Of a stretch of DNA of 64,000 nucleotides, positions 24,697-35,474 are shown one piece after another (positions within the stretch are counted from its first letter, which is position 1; each line of letters begins with the position of its first letter). Below the pieces are notes generated by a model that saw only the letters and a list, made by a program, of their open reading frames with translations, searched no databases and was not told where the DNA came from. The DNA is taken from the NCBI RefSeq assembly GCF_041381155.1, contig NC_091144.1:1364001-1428000 (forward strand), written 5' to 3'. The stretch is from Argopecten irradians. Taxonomy: Eukaryota; Mollusca; Bivalvia; Pectinida; Pectinidae. The translations under genes were made by a program, and so were the position numbers.

Positions 24697-24699
24697 TAG

Positions 24700-25195
24700 T
24701 GTTTTAACATTCAGTTTGTTTTAAAAACTTTATTTTGGCGAGTGTCTTTCAGGTAAAGCAAAGCTGATGTTTGTTTCATATGCAAGGAAACACTAAATCA
24801 CACATTGTTAATCCTTTTCAGTTTCTATATACAATGTATAACTAATCATGTAATCACCACTAAAGAGTCGATGTCCTGGTAGAGGAAGGCTATGTCCATT
24901 CTTGGAAGACATTTTAGAAATGAATAATATTCGTTATACAAGGATGACTATGGATATTGTAGGTTCACCAGGTTTATATGTGATGAATGCATTGGTATGT
25001 TTGTCTGTACTCATAAACACGTGAGTGAAAATGTGCATGCTTTACCTGTTACTGGTATGACATGTGATGAATAGAATGATATGGATGAATGCACATTGTT
25101 GTTATTTTCAGCATATGCTACCCACCTGGTGTATAAGTGATGAATGCTTTGTATAGTAGGGTTATATTAACATAAAAGGAACTGTGTTTTAGTTA
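24700..25195. other. Non-coding stretch
   Basis: Nothing recognised. Confidence 0.4.
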
Positions 25196-25199
25196 GAGA

Positions 25200-27290
25200 T
25201 AAGTTTCAAACTGTACTATATGTGTGAGAGAGAACAGCACTTCGTTGCTGTACCCTCTCACACCTATATTACAGTTATCGGCTTATCTCCTTAACTTACA
25301 ATACAAAATATATGCATTGTAAAAGTCTTGCTCTCATCACCTTATTTATATTTAGATTGTTATTAAAAATACCACTGTAAAAATGTGAAATGGAATTGTA
25401 GATCACAATTTCGCTTCGTAGTTTGACAGTATATACTCAGATTACTGCACTGTACATGTAAAGTATTATGATTTCAGTTCATATATGTACCTGTAAGATT
25501 AAAATCTATGCATTGTAAGTACATAATGTAAAGTAATTCTCAAAACATTAATACCTTTTGGTTGTTTATGAAATAATAAAAATCATGATTATTGATTTGT
25601 TAACATAAACAATGCGGCATATGACTTAAAATGGTTTACACGTACACTAAATTTACAATACATAAAGGTGTTAAGGCCGAAAATATGTAATATTAATACA
25701 ATTAATTAATATCCTAATAACGAAAACCAAGCGGCTACTATAGCAATGCATCAATAAAATGTTATGTACAGCTGTTGACGTTAACTTTGGAGAGGAACGA
25801 CTGGTTCGCCCGTTGTTAGTATAATGTGACCGCGTGGGGTGTGATGTCTCTGTTAACATGCTTAACTGATAAAATGAGAAAGACATTCCAATATAAACTG
25901 TATATTGCAAAGAGATATCACAAATATACCGCAGCTTCCCAAAACATGCAAGACATACACATTCGCAGCTCACTGCATACCCAGGAGGCCGTATTTAATA
26001 TGATCAATGCAGTGTTTACACCTACCTTAATCTACGTCTTTGCCATCGTCGTACTGATGTATGGTACGCACGTTACTTTTCTCATGTGCTTACACAGACA
26101 GAATATGCGTCTTATATGTTCTCGGAATCCGTTTAGTTACATAGTGTTTATTTATGTTGTGGTATGTCTTTACAAACGTACAGCACAGTACCTTGAAAAC
26201 ACAAAAATAAAACGTCTCCGCGTTGGTATAGACGGGTTGAACACACACCTACCAATAACACTACTAAATGACAATTCGGTAGAAATATATAGTAGGCCTA
26301 TATATATTACGCAATCGAAACTTTACAGAACCTATATTTAGTATGCTTTATTGTTGTAATGATCATGTTTTATATATTTAAATGACCCGACATTATAGTC
26401 GAATTATTCACAATGTTTTCATATGATATACCCAAGGTTATGACTAGTTTTCACTTGTTAGTGAAATTTGAAATGGCGGCAATCTTGATGGCGTCATAAC
26501 GTCAGTTCATCCTAACGTATTCAAAATAATCATAGCCAATGGCCTAACATTTAGCAGTGTCTTATAAATATAATCTAAAACACAGTTAGCGTAAATCCTT
26601 TGTTCTTTTAGTGTTGTATTTCATGGAATGTACAGGATGTACCCATTACTGGTCTATAAGTGACCTGTAGCCGGTTCATATTAATATTTTGGACTGCTGC
26701 CCGGTTTAGATGTAATTATATTTTGGACAGTCACTTATCAACCAGTTAGGTAAACCCTGAGTACATATCGAAGTGTCAAGGCATAAGCAATTCCAGAAGA
26801 GTTTCAAAACACTTTTATGAGAATGACATGCTTATGTCTTGAATATATACACATATCTTTCATAGACAATATTGACAATATTCAGAATTTCAAGCTGAAT
26901 ATATTAATTCCTTGTTTGAAAATAAACTTTTTTTAAATACATCCTGCACTGTTTTTCGTTGGTAATATTTTAGGGCTGAATGTACACTGTCACTTCTTCT
27001 GCAGCAAAGCATGCACACGAGCGTGTTCCATGTTGCATGTACATATATACAACATTGGGTGATCATTGACCATTTTGATTTCAATATGTGTTCCACATTC
27101 ACTAGTGCACTCTTACATTATGTATGCTCCTACCAGCCACGTCTATTATAATATTTAAGTATATTCCTGTAAATCCAATGGACATAATTTTCGTATTCAT
27201 AAACTCTTTGTTGGGGTAAATCACACATGTTATTTAGTTTACCAACACACAAATAAATATCCTATATCGAATTTCTTGTAATATCCCAAT
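25200..27290 (+). repeat. Repeat family B, longest copy (copy 2)
   Basis: Starts with AAGTTTCAAACTGTACTATA and a 40-bp hairpin (GTGTGAGAGAGAACAGCA / TGCTGTACCCTCTCACAC), contains the 3' half of family A at 25790-26020, and continues into the part shared with copy 1. It carries a 171-codon open frame (25826-26341), but the corresponding frames in the other copies are truncated or shifted, so it is not called as a gene. Confidence 0.8.
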
Positions 27291-27544
27291 ATCTTGTAGC
27301 TGCAATGTAAGTTAAAATTATTAAAATGATTTTTTTTTATGTAAGTATAGTCAAATTTCAAGAATCGTTTATGAGACATTCCCCGGTTGAGGACAGCCAT
27401 TTTTGTTTTACATTCCGACGACTCATCGACCCCTATATAAGGCGCGTGAATCGATACACGTGCGCTCATTTATGTACATATACACCTAGCAGTCCACAGT
27501 ATATATCACCTACAAATAGGTAAACAAAACCCTCACATGTAAAA

Positions 27545-27850
27545 CTATATGGGACTTTTTTTAGCAAGAAAACATGTCAACTCCTCTAAGTTGTCATTTA
27601 GATGTTTCTCAAAATAAAATTTCAACGCAACTGAATAGAAATCCAAACAATAATCCGTCCACATATCTTCACGTATATCATCGTATTCGATGCACTCAAC
27701 TGACCATATACATGTGACTATAGTACCTGACTTGTTACGTTTGACTTTCGCCGCGTCATCAACTTTCAAACTGGCGTAGGGAAGCAACTCGTATTTAAAA
27801 AAATGCATTTCAAATAATTTGAAGTATAAAAACGATTCAAGTTATTTTTA
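27545..27850 (-). CDS. Hypothetical open frame, unknown function
   Basis: Reads leftward; the frame is open from a stop just above 27850, with the first ATG at 27808, ending at 27545 (87 residues from that ATG). Composition looks protein-like: mixed hydrophobic and acidic segments such as WSVECIEYDDIREDMW and YFEKHLNDNLEELTCFLAKK. No domain or signal peptide was recognised and no acceptor lies just upstream. It lies outside the repeat copies, about 100-150 bp from the possible promoter at 27930-28135 on the matching strand. It could be a single-exon fragment, a degenerate transposon piece or chance. Confidence 0.25.
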
Positions 27851-27929
27851 CACAAAAATTAACAATTAATATATAGTTTTACGGTAATGAAGTGGTATAT
27901 TTAGTTGAAGATAATGTGTTAAAATTTTG

Positions 27930-28135
27930 AAGCGAGGTCGAGAGCCGCCATATTTCACCAAAATAAAATTTACTTACCCCCTATAAAGTGATAGGGGGTC
28001 ACCACGTGACGGCTCTCCGCCAATCATTTGGGGACATTTCTGTCCGAGGTGCGATAAAAGTTCGTATTGGACATATATTGGGATATAGCTGACAACACAT
28101 TCATCCATTACTTCAATGAAATATTGTCAGGTGAG
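27930..28135. promoter_or_regulatory. Possible bidirectional promoter region
   Basis: A GC-richer island with CACGTGAC (E-box), CCAATCA, and a donor-like site on each strand. On the plus strand ATGAAATATTGTCAG is followed by GTGAGTG near 28131; on the minus strand a GGGG then GTAAGTAAA site lies near 27975. A minus-strand ATGGCGGCTCTCGACC in good start context lies near 27955. A 9-bp stem ACCCCCTAT / ATAGGGGGT sits at 27977-28000. No following exon could be confirmed on either side. Confidence 0.25.
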
Positions 28136-28504
28136 TGCAGTGTTTATTTTCAATTTGACATTGTTATTTGCAATATCGGGGCATGTGTATCTGAGACAAG
28201 ACATGTTTAGAATGACACACGTGTGTCAAGTGTCCCGTGCTTTATATAGGGGGTTGGCCAGTGAAGGTTACTAAGCAGAACAAAAGAAAAATGGCTGCCA
28301 CTTCCTTAGATACCGCACTGTCATAACTAGGGGATGTCTCAGAAACAATTTTCGAAAAAAAATATTTCGTTACCCTTTTTTTTAATTTCAAATGCATGTT
28401 TTTAACTTGCATTGTCAGCTTTAAGCACTTTTTTATTTTAAAGGTATCCAAAAATCTTATCCATGGCCCACTACACTGATATATAATCTTTAACCACTCA
28501 GTTT

Positions 28505-29745
28505 GTTTTAAAAGTTTCAAACTGTACTATATGTGTGAGAGAGAGAACAGCACTTCGTTGCTGTACCCTCTCACACCTATATTACAGTTATCGGCTTATC
28601 TCCTTAACTTAAAAATGTAAAGTAATTCTCAACACATTAATACCTTTTGGCTGTTTATGAAATAATTAAAATTAAAATAAAAATTATGATTATTGATTTG
28701 TTAACATAAACAATGCGGCATATGACATTAAATTTTTTACACGTACACTAAAATTACAATACATAAAGGTGTTAAGGCCGAAAATATGTTTGTTTAGAGT
28801 TACATTGGCCAAAGAATAGGGTCGGTAGGTCGGGATATATTTTTTTAGTGTTTTTACTCTAAATCAATGGCCGAAAATGGAGTCTGAGATCGAAATACCG
28901 ACTTTTAATTTTTTTCTTTCGTAGAAACGTGGAAAACAAATAGGGTCGGTCGGGTTACCCTAAACAGACATATTTGTTTTGACCTAATCTCTATAACTTA
29001 AAATGAATACAATTAATTAATATCCTAATAACGAAAACCAAGCGGCTACTATAGCAATGCATCAATAAAATGTTATGTACAGCTGTTGACGTTAACTTTG
29101 GAGAGGAACGACTGGTTCGCCCGTTGTTAGTATAATGTGACCGCGTGGGGTGTGATGTCTCTATTGACATGCTTAACTGATAAAATGAGAAAGACATTCC
29201 AATATAAACTGTATATTGCAAAGAGATATCACAAATATACCGCAGCTTCCCAAAACATGCAAGACATACACATTCGCAGCTCACTGCATACCCAGGAGGC
29301 CGTATTTAATATGATCAATGCAGTGTTTACACTTACCTTAATCTACGTCTTTGTCATCGTCGTACTGATGTATGGTACGCACGTTACTTTTCTCATGTGC
29401 TTACACAGACAGAATATGCGTCTTATATGTTCTCGGAATCCGTTTAGTTACATATATATACGTGTTTATTTATGTTGTGGTATGTCTATACAATCGTGCA
29501 ACACAGTACCTTGACAGCGCAAAGATAAAACACCCCAGCCTTAGGTATAAACACACCTATCAATAACACTACTGAATGGCAATTAGGTAGAAATATAATA
29601 GGCCTATATATATAACGCAATCGAAACTTTACAGAACCTATATTTAGTATGCTTTATTGTTGTAATGATCACGTTTGTATGTTTAAATGACTCGACATTA
29701 TTGTCGAATTATTCATAATATTTACATATGATATACCCAAGGTAA
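28505..29745 (+). repeat. Repeat family B, copy 3
   Basis: Same order as copy 2 from 25200 to 26440, including the AGAGAGAACAGCACTTCGTT hairpin. It lacks about 190 bp of copy 2 (near 25320-25510) and carries an extra MITE at about 28786-28978. The copies share orientation and lie close together, so local duplication is likely. Confidence 0.8.
28786..28978. mobile_element. MITE inserted in repeat B copy 3
   Basis: Absent from copy 2 at the equivalent place, which gives an empty site. The ends ATATGTTTGTTTAGAGTTAC and CCTAAACAGACATAT are imperfect inverted repeats, and AGGGTCGGTAGGTCGGG near the left pairs poorly with AGGGTCGGTCGGG near the right (same orientation). Confidence 0.65.
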
Positions 29746-29749
29746 TGCA

Positions 29750-30360
29750 TTTATCAATAGCATATAAAAACATGGGTCTTTAATAATTTTTTTTTTTACA
29801 ATTTCGCAAGTTTAAAAGTTTGTAACTCGTACATGTACCCTTACTTCCATTAAAGTTTCATCATGTGCTTAAATAGGTCATATTTGACTATTTTTAAAAA
29901 CACGACAAAAAATAAAAATAAAAAAGTGGCACAAACATTACATCAATTCATTTGTTTTTGTGACATTACACTTGGTTTATGCCTGTTTATTCTTATAACT
30001 TTCTCCATATATTTGGTTTAAAAGGCATTCATATGCGGTTGTTTTTTATTTCCGGAATGTTTTTACGGACGGATCATATTTTATCATTTCTTGCGACCAG
30101 CGATACTTCCATTCACATTTAAAACAAAACTATCAAAACAAGACATCATCTAATTGGCACTTTATTGTATTTATTTGATTTAATTTTAAAATCGTTTTAG
30201 AAATGAGATATTATGTGTAAGAGAAAAATATCTAAGTGGAATATCGTATTATATCGAAAAGCATTCTTGAATTCAAAGCAACTTCCACAGCTTCCTGTGT
30301 AACGTTAGGTGAAATGGCGCGGTTGTCAAAACTATGTACCTTCCTTAAGGTTTTAGACCC
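29750..30360. other. Non-coding AT-rich stretch
   Basis: Nothing recognised on either strand. Confidence 0.4.
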
Positions 30361-30362
30361 TG

Positions 30363-31053
30363 TGTTATGACAAAAGAATAACAGAAATGAAAAACCAGCA
30401 GCTAAATTCAAAACACAATTTAATTATATATACAATTTTATAATGAGAGGGTTTACAATATCTAAAGTAATTGGTGGTGGTACAAGAGTAATACGAGAAT
30501 TTCATGTGTTACTTATCTATATGTGAATGTCCTGGTATGATCCTTAATCCTTTCAGGTTCCGAATTAATAATGTTCACAAATGTGCGAGGAAACTTAATG
30601 TCCACAGATACTTTGTAAAGTTCCAGGCAATATGAATAAATCCACACAATGTGTTGTTACAATCCACAGATAAAGTCACAATAGCTCTCCAAATAGAGTC
30701 TAATATGGCGCTGTACAATTTTTGATATGTCTAATTACAGTTCTGATTAGCCTTGGACAGCTGGAGTATATATACATGTAACTTATGTAGCTAAACCCAA
30801 TTTCAAGAATATTGGAGAACCTTCTACTTCTAGAAATATGTAACTAAAAAAGTTAACAAATAAACCCACAGAACTGTCTAGAAATATATCATTCTAGATC
30901 CCTACTTTATATTCAACATGTTTACAAACATATTTGTTTATACATGATAATATTCTAGAAAGTTCTATATACTAAATTAATGATATGACCTTAGGATGTA
31001 TTGATAATATAGCTATATGAGTTACCTCCCTTATCTAATAACTATACATAACA
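30363..31053 (-). mobile_element. Solo LTR, 691 bp, with CCTG target duplication
   Basis: Ends are TGTTATG (30363-30369) and CATAACA (31047-31053), the TG...CA inverted ends typical of LTRs. CCTG lies immediately outside both ends (30359-30362 and 31054-31057). No internal retroviral-type coding region, primer-binding site or second LTR is seen, so it is a solo LTR left by recombination. Minus orientation is preferred: heat-shock-element-like words at 30965-30802 would then lie upstream of a TATATATAC box near 30770, as in a U3 promoter. Superfamily not assignable. Confidence 0.8.
30802..30965. promoter_or_regulatory. Heat-shock-element-like arrays in the LTR
   Basis: At 30802-30824 five pentamer units are correctly spaced: TTC-aa-GAA-ta-TTg-ga-GAA-cc-TTC, with one base off consensus. 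Another TTCTAGAA follows at 30828-30835. At 30953-30965 is TTCTAGAAAGTTC, a perfect three-unit element. Heat-shock factor binds alternating nTTCn/nGAAn units, so these could make LTR transcription heat-inducible. Inferred only. Confidence 0.5.
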
Positions 31054-31284
31054 CCTGTTTAAACAAATGATAGTTCGTATGCCTAAATATCACCTCCTAG
31101 GTGTACTTGAACATAACTTAGTTGATTAAAAGTGATTATGCTTCGAACCTAACCTTAGGGATTACTGTGGACTCGTAGATCGTTGTGTTGTTTGTAGAAT
31201 TTTGACATATCATGCAACTTGCTATTGTAGATTATATCATGCAAAAAGACATATTTGGAGGCGTTCCAATTGATATCACGTACA

Positions 31285-31430
31285 TACTTTGGGTTTGGGT
31301 TTTATTAGTTTAAAGTCGCATTAACAGACTGGGTCATGCAAGGACGTGCCAGATTTATTGGTGGAGGAAAGACGTATCTGGAAAAAACTACTGACCAGCG
31401 GTCACTACCTTTAAACTGCCCCTATGTACA
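31285..31430 (+). repeat. Dispersed molluscan-type repeat fragment
   Basis: Contains GGACGTGCCAGATTTATTGG, TGGAGGAAAGACGTATCTGG, AAAAAACTACTGACCAGCGG and TCACTACCTTTAAACTGCCC, which resembles a short interspersed sequence I associate with molluscs (GGAGGAAAGCCGGAG core). Class uncertain. Confidence 0.45.
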
Positions 31431-31434
31431 TATT

Positions 31435-32725
31435 CAGTGTTATAATGTCATCTGAACATAGTTGAAATACTGTTTTCAAGAGAAAATGTTAAATTTAGGA
31501 TATTAGTGCATTTCAACTAACCTGCATATTTTGCCCCTTTTACATTGATTGGATTTTTTTTTCTCAAAACTAGTCTTCGTTTTATGTTCAGTGTTACTAA
31601 AAATCTGTAATAGGAATATTTGTGATGATTGATTGCTTTCCTATGTAACACATATGCATGACATAGTTTACAACCGCCATTTGAATGACAAGGGGGAAAA
31701 GGACTCGACGTGTATGTTTTTGTGAAGTCGAATTATGCTATAGACACTTGTAAGCATAGTAGCAAGGTTATTTGCTGACAGAAACATGTATCGAATCCTG
31801 TGGATTTGTTAAACTGAAATGTACATTTTTTTCATATTTCGCCACATGCAACACACCAATCGACGACTCAACAGTACAAATGAAAAACTGAAGGTTAGAC
31901 ATAATTCATACACACTTCTTATCAGCCAAGTTATGTTATAATTCAGTTAAGAAGTAATATTTGAATAGAACAAATATCACTAATTTAAACAAGGTCTAAA
32001 ACTTAAATTCCTCTTCATAGAAATTTCACAAAGTAAGTGTATCATAACGAACTGATAAGGAGGGCGAAATCAATAGTTGTTAATGGGGTGCATAAAAGCA
32101 CGGGTGAGGAAATTGTGGAAATCATAACATCTTCTAAATTTTAACATATTGACGCTCACTAGACATTTACATATACAGATACACATAGCTGTGATGTGTC
32201 ATGCCTACTAGTGGTCAGGTCTTGATGTAACTTCGTATATATTATTCAGCATGAACACTTTGGCCTATATGAATCCCATCGACATCATGTATTGTTGTCA
32301 CTCCCCAAGTACTCTACCTGAGTGCTGGGTCTCTCCAGCATTATTCATTAAACATGCTGAACCTACAAAATCTGCGTTTGACTTCTACACAACGTCAACT
32401 TCAACATTGAAATGACACAGAAACTAACGAAAACCATTGTCAAGATTACAGGGCCACAATACATCGCGCCGGGGATACGTACTCACAAGTAGTGGGCTGA
32501 CGACTTTACGATAGCAAGTTACTGATATTGAAAAGAATTTTTGAAAAGAAGAACAGTTTTCCCAACATCATGACACACGACAGGTTTATTTAATATATTA
32601 CAATACCTAAGAAAACATTAATAACTATACCATAAACCAATAACTATAGCCAAGTTGTTGCACTTTTGACAACTAGACCATTATGGCTAAACATCACATA
32701 CACATGTACATCTAATAAAAACATT
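31435..32725. other. Non-coding stretch 3' of the lectin-like gene
   Basis: No exon recognised. It lies downstream of the minus-strand gene that ends at 33025 and just outside the left inverted arm. Confidence 0.4.
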
Positions 32726-33938
32726 GTTTCCCATCTACTGTTAGCGGAGACACGGTGTCTCTGGCTTTTGTTTACAGGTTTTCTATATGTGTATACACTG
32801 TATTTCAATACAGACGTTTTCGTTTATTCGAAACAACCGGTTCGACCTTTTGTTAAAGTAAGTATTTCAAGTATAAATCCTGACACACCTGCACATTTTT
32901 ATACAGGCCTGTAAGTGCTTTGTCAAGATTCGTCTAATTGAAATCAACAGACCAGTCCTTAATTCATAAACGAACAACTAGGTCCAACCAGTCAAACCGT
33001 AACATCGAAAACGGCCAAGGACACTCATCCACATATAGAGAACAGTCTCTCCATACAATCAACACTGGATAAACCTGACCGTGTTAACGCGACACAGTGT
33101 CCGGTACTGTCATCATGGTTACCCGGGGACCAGAGGGCGCTGTCGATCACTTCCGGTCCGTTACTGTAACGCCAATCGGGGGCCACGTATGTCCCGGACA
33201 CGAACAGCTGGTTGTGGGCATGATCTGGTGAAATATTGAGTTTGATTTAGTCAGTCATATTGAAACACTCGATAAAAAATTTTTTATTGTAAAAAAATAC
33301 AAGTTGAGATATCACTCCACACAAAATATAGCGTTAGTTTCACAGGCAGCATGATGCGCTTTGAATATTCAACCCGCTATTATTCTATTTTTATTCTATT
33401 TACATTGAAACATAACACTTATTTTTAATGATGTACACTACTGAGGATTCAATGTGTTGAGGTCTCGGTTCATCCTAGATCAAATACGTTTTGAGACTTT
33501 CAGACAAAATTCATGCATATCTGTTGTCATCTCGAAATTTGAATATGTGTCTTTCTTCGCTCTGAGTAGCATCATTTTCATTTCTAGTTTAATTATTTCT
33601 GATAGCGTTTTAAGCTGTACCGAATATTTATGCTCTAAATCTGTATTGTACTCATTTCAATTGAAATAAAAAACATTACTTTGATAAATGACACACTTTT
33701 ATCACTTTAAGTTTTTAGGTTAATTTGTACACCACTTATTATTTTTATTCTAAAATATTGCAAAATAGCAAAACAAAATTATTGGAGCAAACAAGTCAGT
33801 ACACGAAACCCCCAGATTTAGAAAGGAAATTGGTATTCAAAATATGTTTTTCTATAAAGGATCAAAGCTGGAAAAAGTTGTTAAAACGAAGCATTAAATA
33901 AGAGATAGGTGTAGCATAGATATTTTATAAGAAAATAC
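32726..33938. repeat. Left arm of large inverted duplication
   Basis: Pairs with 37923-39147 in reverse orientation over about 1.2 kb with few differences. Shared landmarks: GTTTCCCATCTACTGTTAGC at the outer end, the lectin exon, GTCATATTGAAACACTCGAT, and CTTATTTAATGCTTCGTTTT, to GTATTTTCTTATAAAATAT at the inner end. It contains the last coding exon of the F5/8C-PAN-lectin gene. Confidence 0.85.
33025..33224 (-). CDS. Last exon: C-type lectin-like C-terminal half
   Basis: Follows acceptor ATTTCACCAG. Reads NHAHNQLFVSG, WRYSNGPEVIDSALWSPG, HCVALTRSGLSSVDC and MERLFSICG, then TGA. The W-x-x-G spacing and HCV...DC...C pattern is that of a CTLD second half. There is no EPN or QPD calcium/sugar motif. 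An inverted, damaged copy is at 38649-38881. Confidence 0.7.
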
Positions 33939-35274
33939 AAGTCAAAACTACTATATTTTTAAAGAAAACAGCGACATTATAAATTCTGCAAACATTTATG
34001 CATACAAAAAACCCGTTAAATAAATATATGGGTTAATTGATATTGTATATGGTAAGATAATCTAATGTTTTGTCAAATAGGTATCTTTGAGAGATAATAA
34101 TTCCAAATTAAGTACCTTTAATAACAGAACGTGTCCATATTTATTTCCATGTTATATGGCATTTTTGTTTAATTTCCTATAGTTAAAATTGCACCATTTT
34201 GAAAGTATTCACACATATTCAAATTATTAAAATAGTTCTATGTTATAGTAACACAATTTATACACAACGCTATCATTTATGGAAGCAAAGTGACCATACT
34301 AGATATCCAGCAGTTAACGTTGTTAATAGGATGCATTGGTCCTGTGTTGGTTGATCCCGTGTTGGTTGATCCTGTGTTGGTTGATCCTTTGATGTTAAAT
34401 GTTTTCGTCACATCCTCACACATTGCCCTGCTATGGTCAAAAAAGAAAGCATGGCAGGTGTTTTCCTGGTGACACAATAAGCCACATTCATATGTTGATC
34501 GACAGCCTTCTCTCATTGTATAATGCTGAGTATCTGATAAGGATACAGGAGGGGTAATTGAATAATGGCCTGAAATCCAGTCTGCAACCCCAAAAATGTT
34601 TACATAGGATAATATACAGTTGTATCATTCATTGCATTTAAGTGAATATTTAGATAACAAAATGCTATGAATGGTCATAAAATGTATACATGTTTGGGCA
34701 ACTCTGATTTATTCATATGATATGAACGTTTTGAAACAAGGAGTAAGGTGAGGCTTGTAATGGGGAGATAAAACTGTAAAACAAAATGTCACGATTACAA
34801 AGAGGCAAATCCTGGATGTACCACAGCATTTTAAAAAGTTACACACAAGGAGGCCATTTTTAAATTGCTTACCATTTTCATTTACATGGTAACATCCACT
34901 GACGTCAAAACGTAGACTTGGGTAATCGGTCCAGTTCATCGGTGTGATACGGAAAAACCGAGCAGGGAATCTGGACTTAAATGTGGTAGTGACTGTAGTA
35001 CTTCTGTCACTATTCCCGGGAAACACCTGGAACAAATACATAATAATTGGATAGATTGTTATGAACATACATTATATAACCACATATCCCACACATAGCG
35101 AAGAAGCTGATTTTTTCATGATATCAATTAATCATCAAGCAAATTTATGACTATGATTTCAAGATGAAAATAACTAATTTCTGAAAAATGCCCGAAAAAG
35201 CAATGTCTGCAAAATCCACTTACATCGAACATATCCGATGGATTGCCAGATTGGAACTGGAAATAATTTATTTG
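33025..35274 (-). CDS. F5/8C - PAN - C-type lectin-like gene, 3' part
   Basis: Four consecutive minus-strand exons (35274-35224, 35026-34873, 34581-34300, 33224-33025) join with matching phases 0, 1 and 1. The product is the end of an F5/8 type C (discoidin) domain, a PAN/Apple-like Cys-rich region, a short GSTNT repeat, then the C-terminal half of a C-type lectin-like domain and a stop. These are extracellular recognition domains, so a secreted adhesion or innate-recognition protein is likely. The first about 70-90 residues of the discoidin domain and the first half of the lectin domain were not found. A signal-peptide exon lies far upstream at 50917-50992 and could be its start. The intron above the first exon carries the 44-bp satellite. 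The last exon lies in an inverted duplication. Confidence 0.7.
34300..34581 (-). CDS. Exon: PAN/Apple-like domain with GSTNT repeats
   Basis: Acceptor GGGGTTGCAG; the donor chosen is GTATGG at 34299 because it keeps phase with the next exon (the alternative GTCACT would not). Reads CRSTYECGLLCHQENTCHAF, then FFDHSRAMCED, the C-x3-C-x-x-x-C and FF...C pattern of PAN domains. A 15-bp coding repeat gives three GSTNT units near the C-terminal side, possibly O-glycosylated. Confidence 0.65.
34873..35026 (-). CDS. Exon: F5/8 type C domain, C-terminal part
   Basis: Acceptor TTTGTTCCAG, donor GTAAGC. Reads VFPGNSDRSTTVTTTF, FPARFFRITPMNWTDYPSLR and FDVSGCY. The F-x-G-N-x-D, P-A-R-x-x-R-I and final Gly-Cys are standard discoidin-domain signatures. 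Confidence 0.8.
35224..35274 (-). CDS. Exon: F5/8 type C domain, 51-bp exon
   Basis: Between acceptor TTATTTCTACCAG and donor GTAAGTGG. Codes QINYFQFQSGNPSDMFD and joins in frame to VFPGNSD of the next exon, as expected just before the F-x-G-N motif. Small exon, so confidence rests on the phase match and the family pattern. Confidence 0.6.
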
Positions 35275-35474
35275 CTGGTAGAAATAAGAATAACATACTT
35301 ACTCCGAAAAAATCTGTAAATACACCGAAACAGGACTCCCGGAATAAAACAATGCATCGACATGTGTCCCATTAACAAATCACAGCTAGAACCATTGTGT
35401 AACCAAACAATATTTTCAGACTAGTTAAGTATAACAGACAACGGTTACTATAAGAAAAACACTCGCCTGTAAAA

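Noticed and set aside
25826-26341. 171-codon open frame with a hydrophobic stretch
   Set aside because: It lies in repeat family B; the equivalent frames in copies 1 and 3 are truncated or shifted, and no domain is recognisable.
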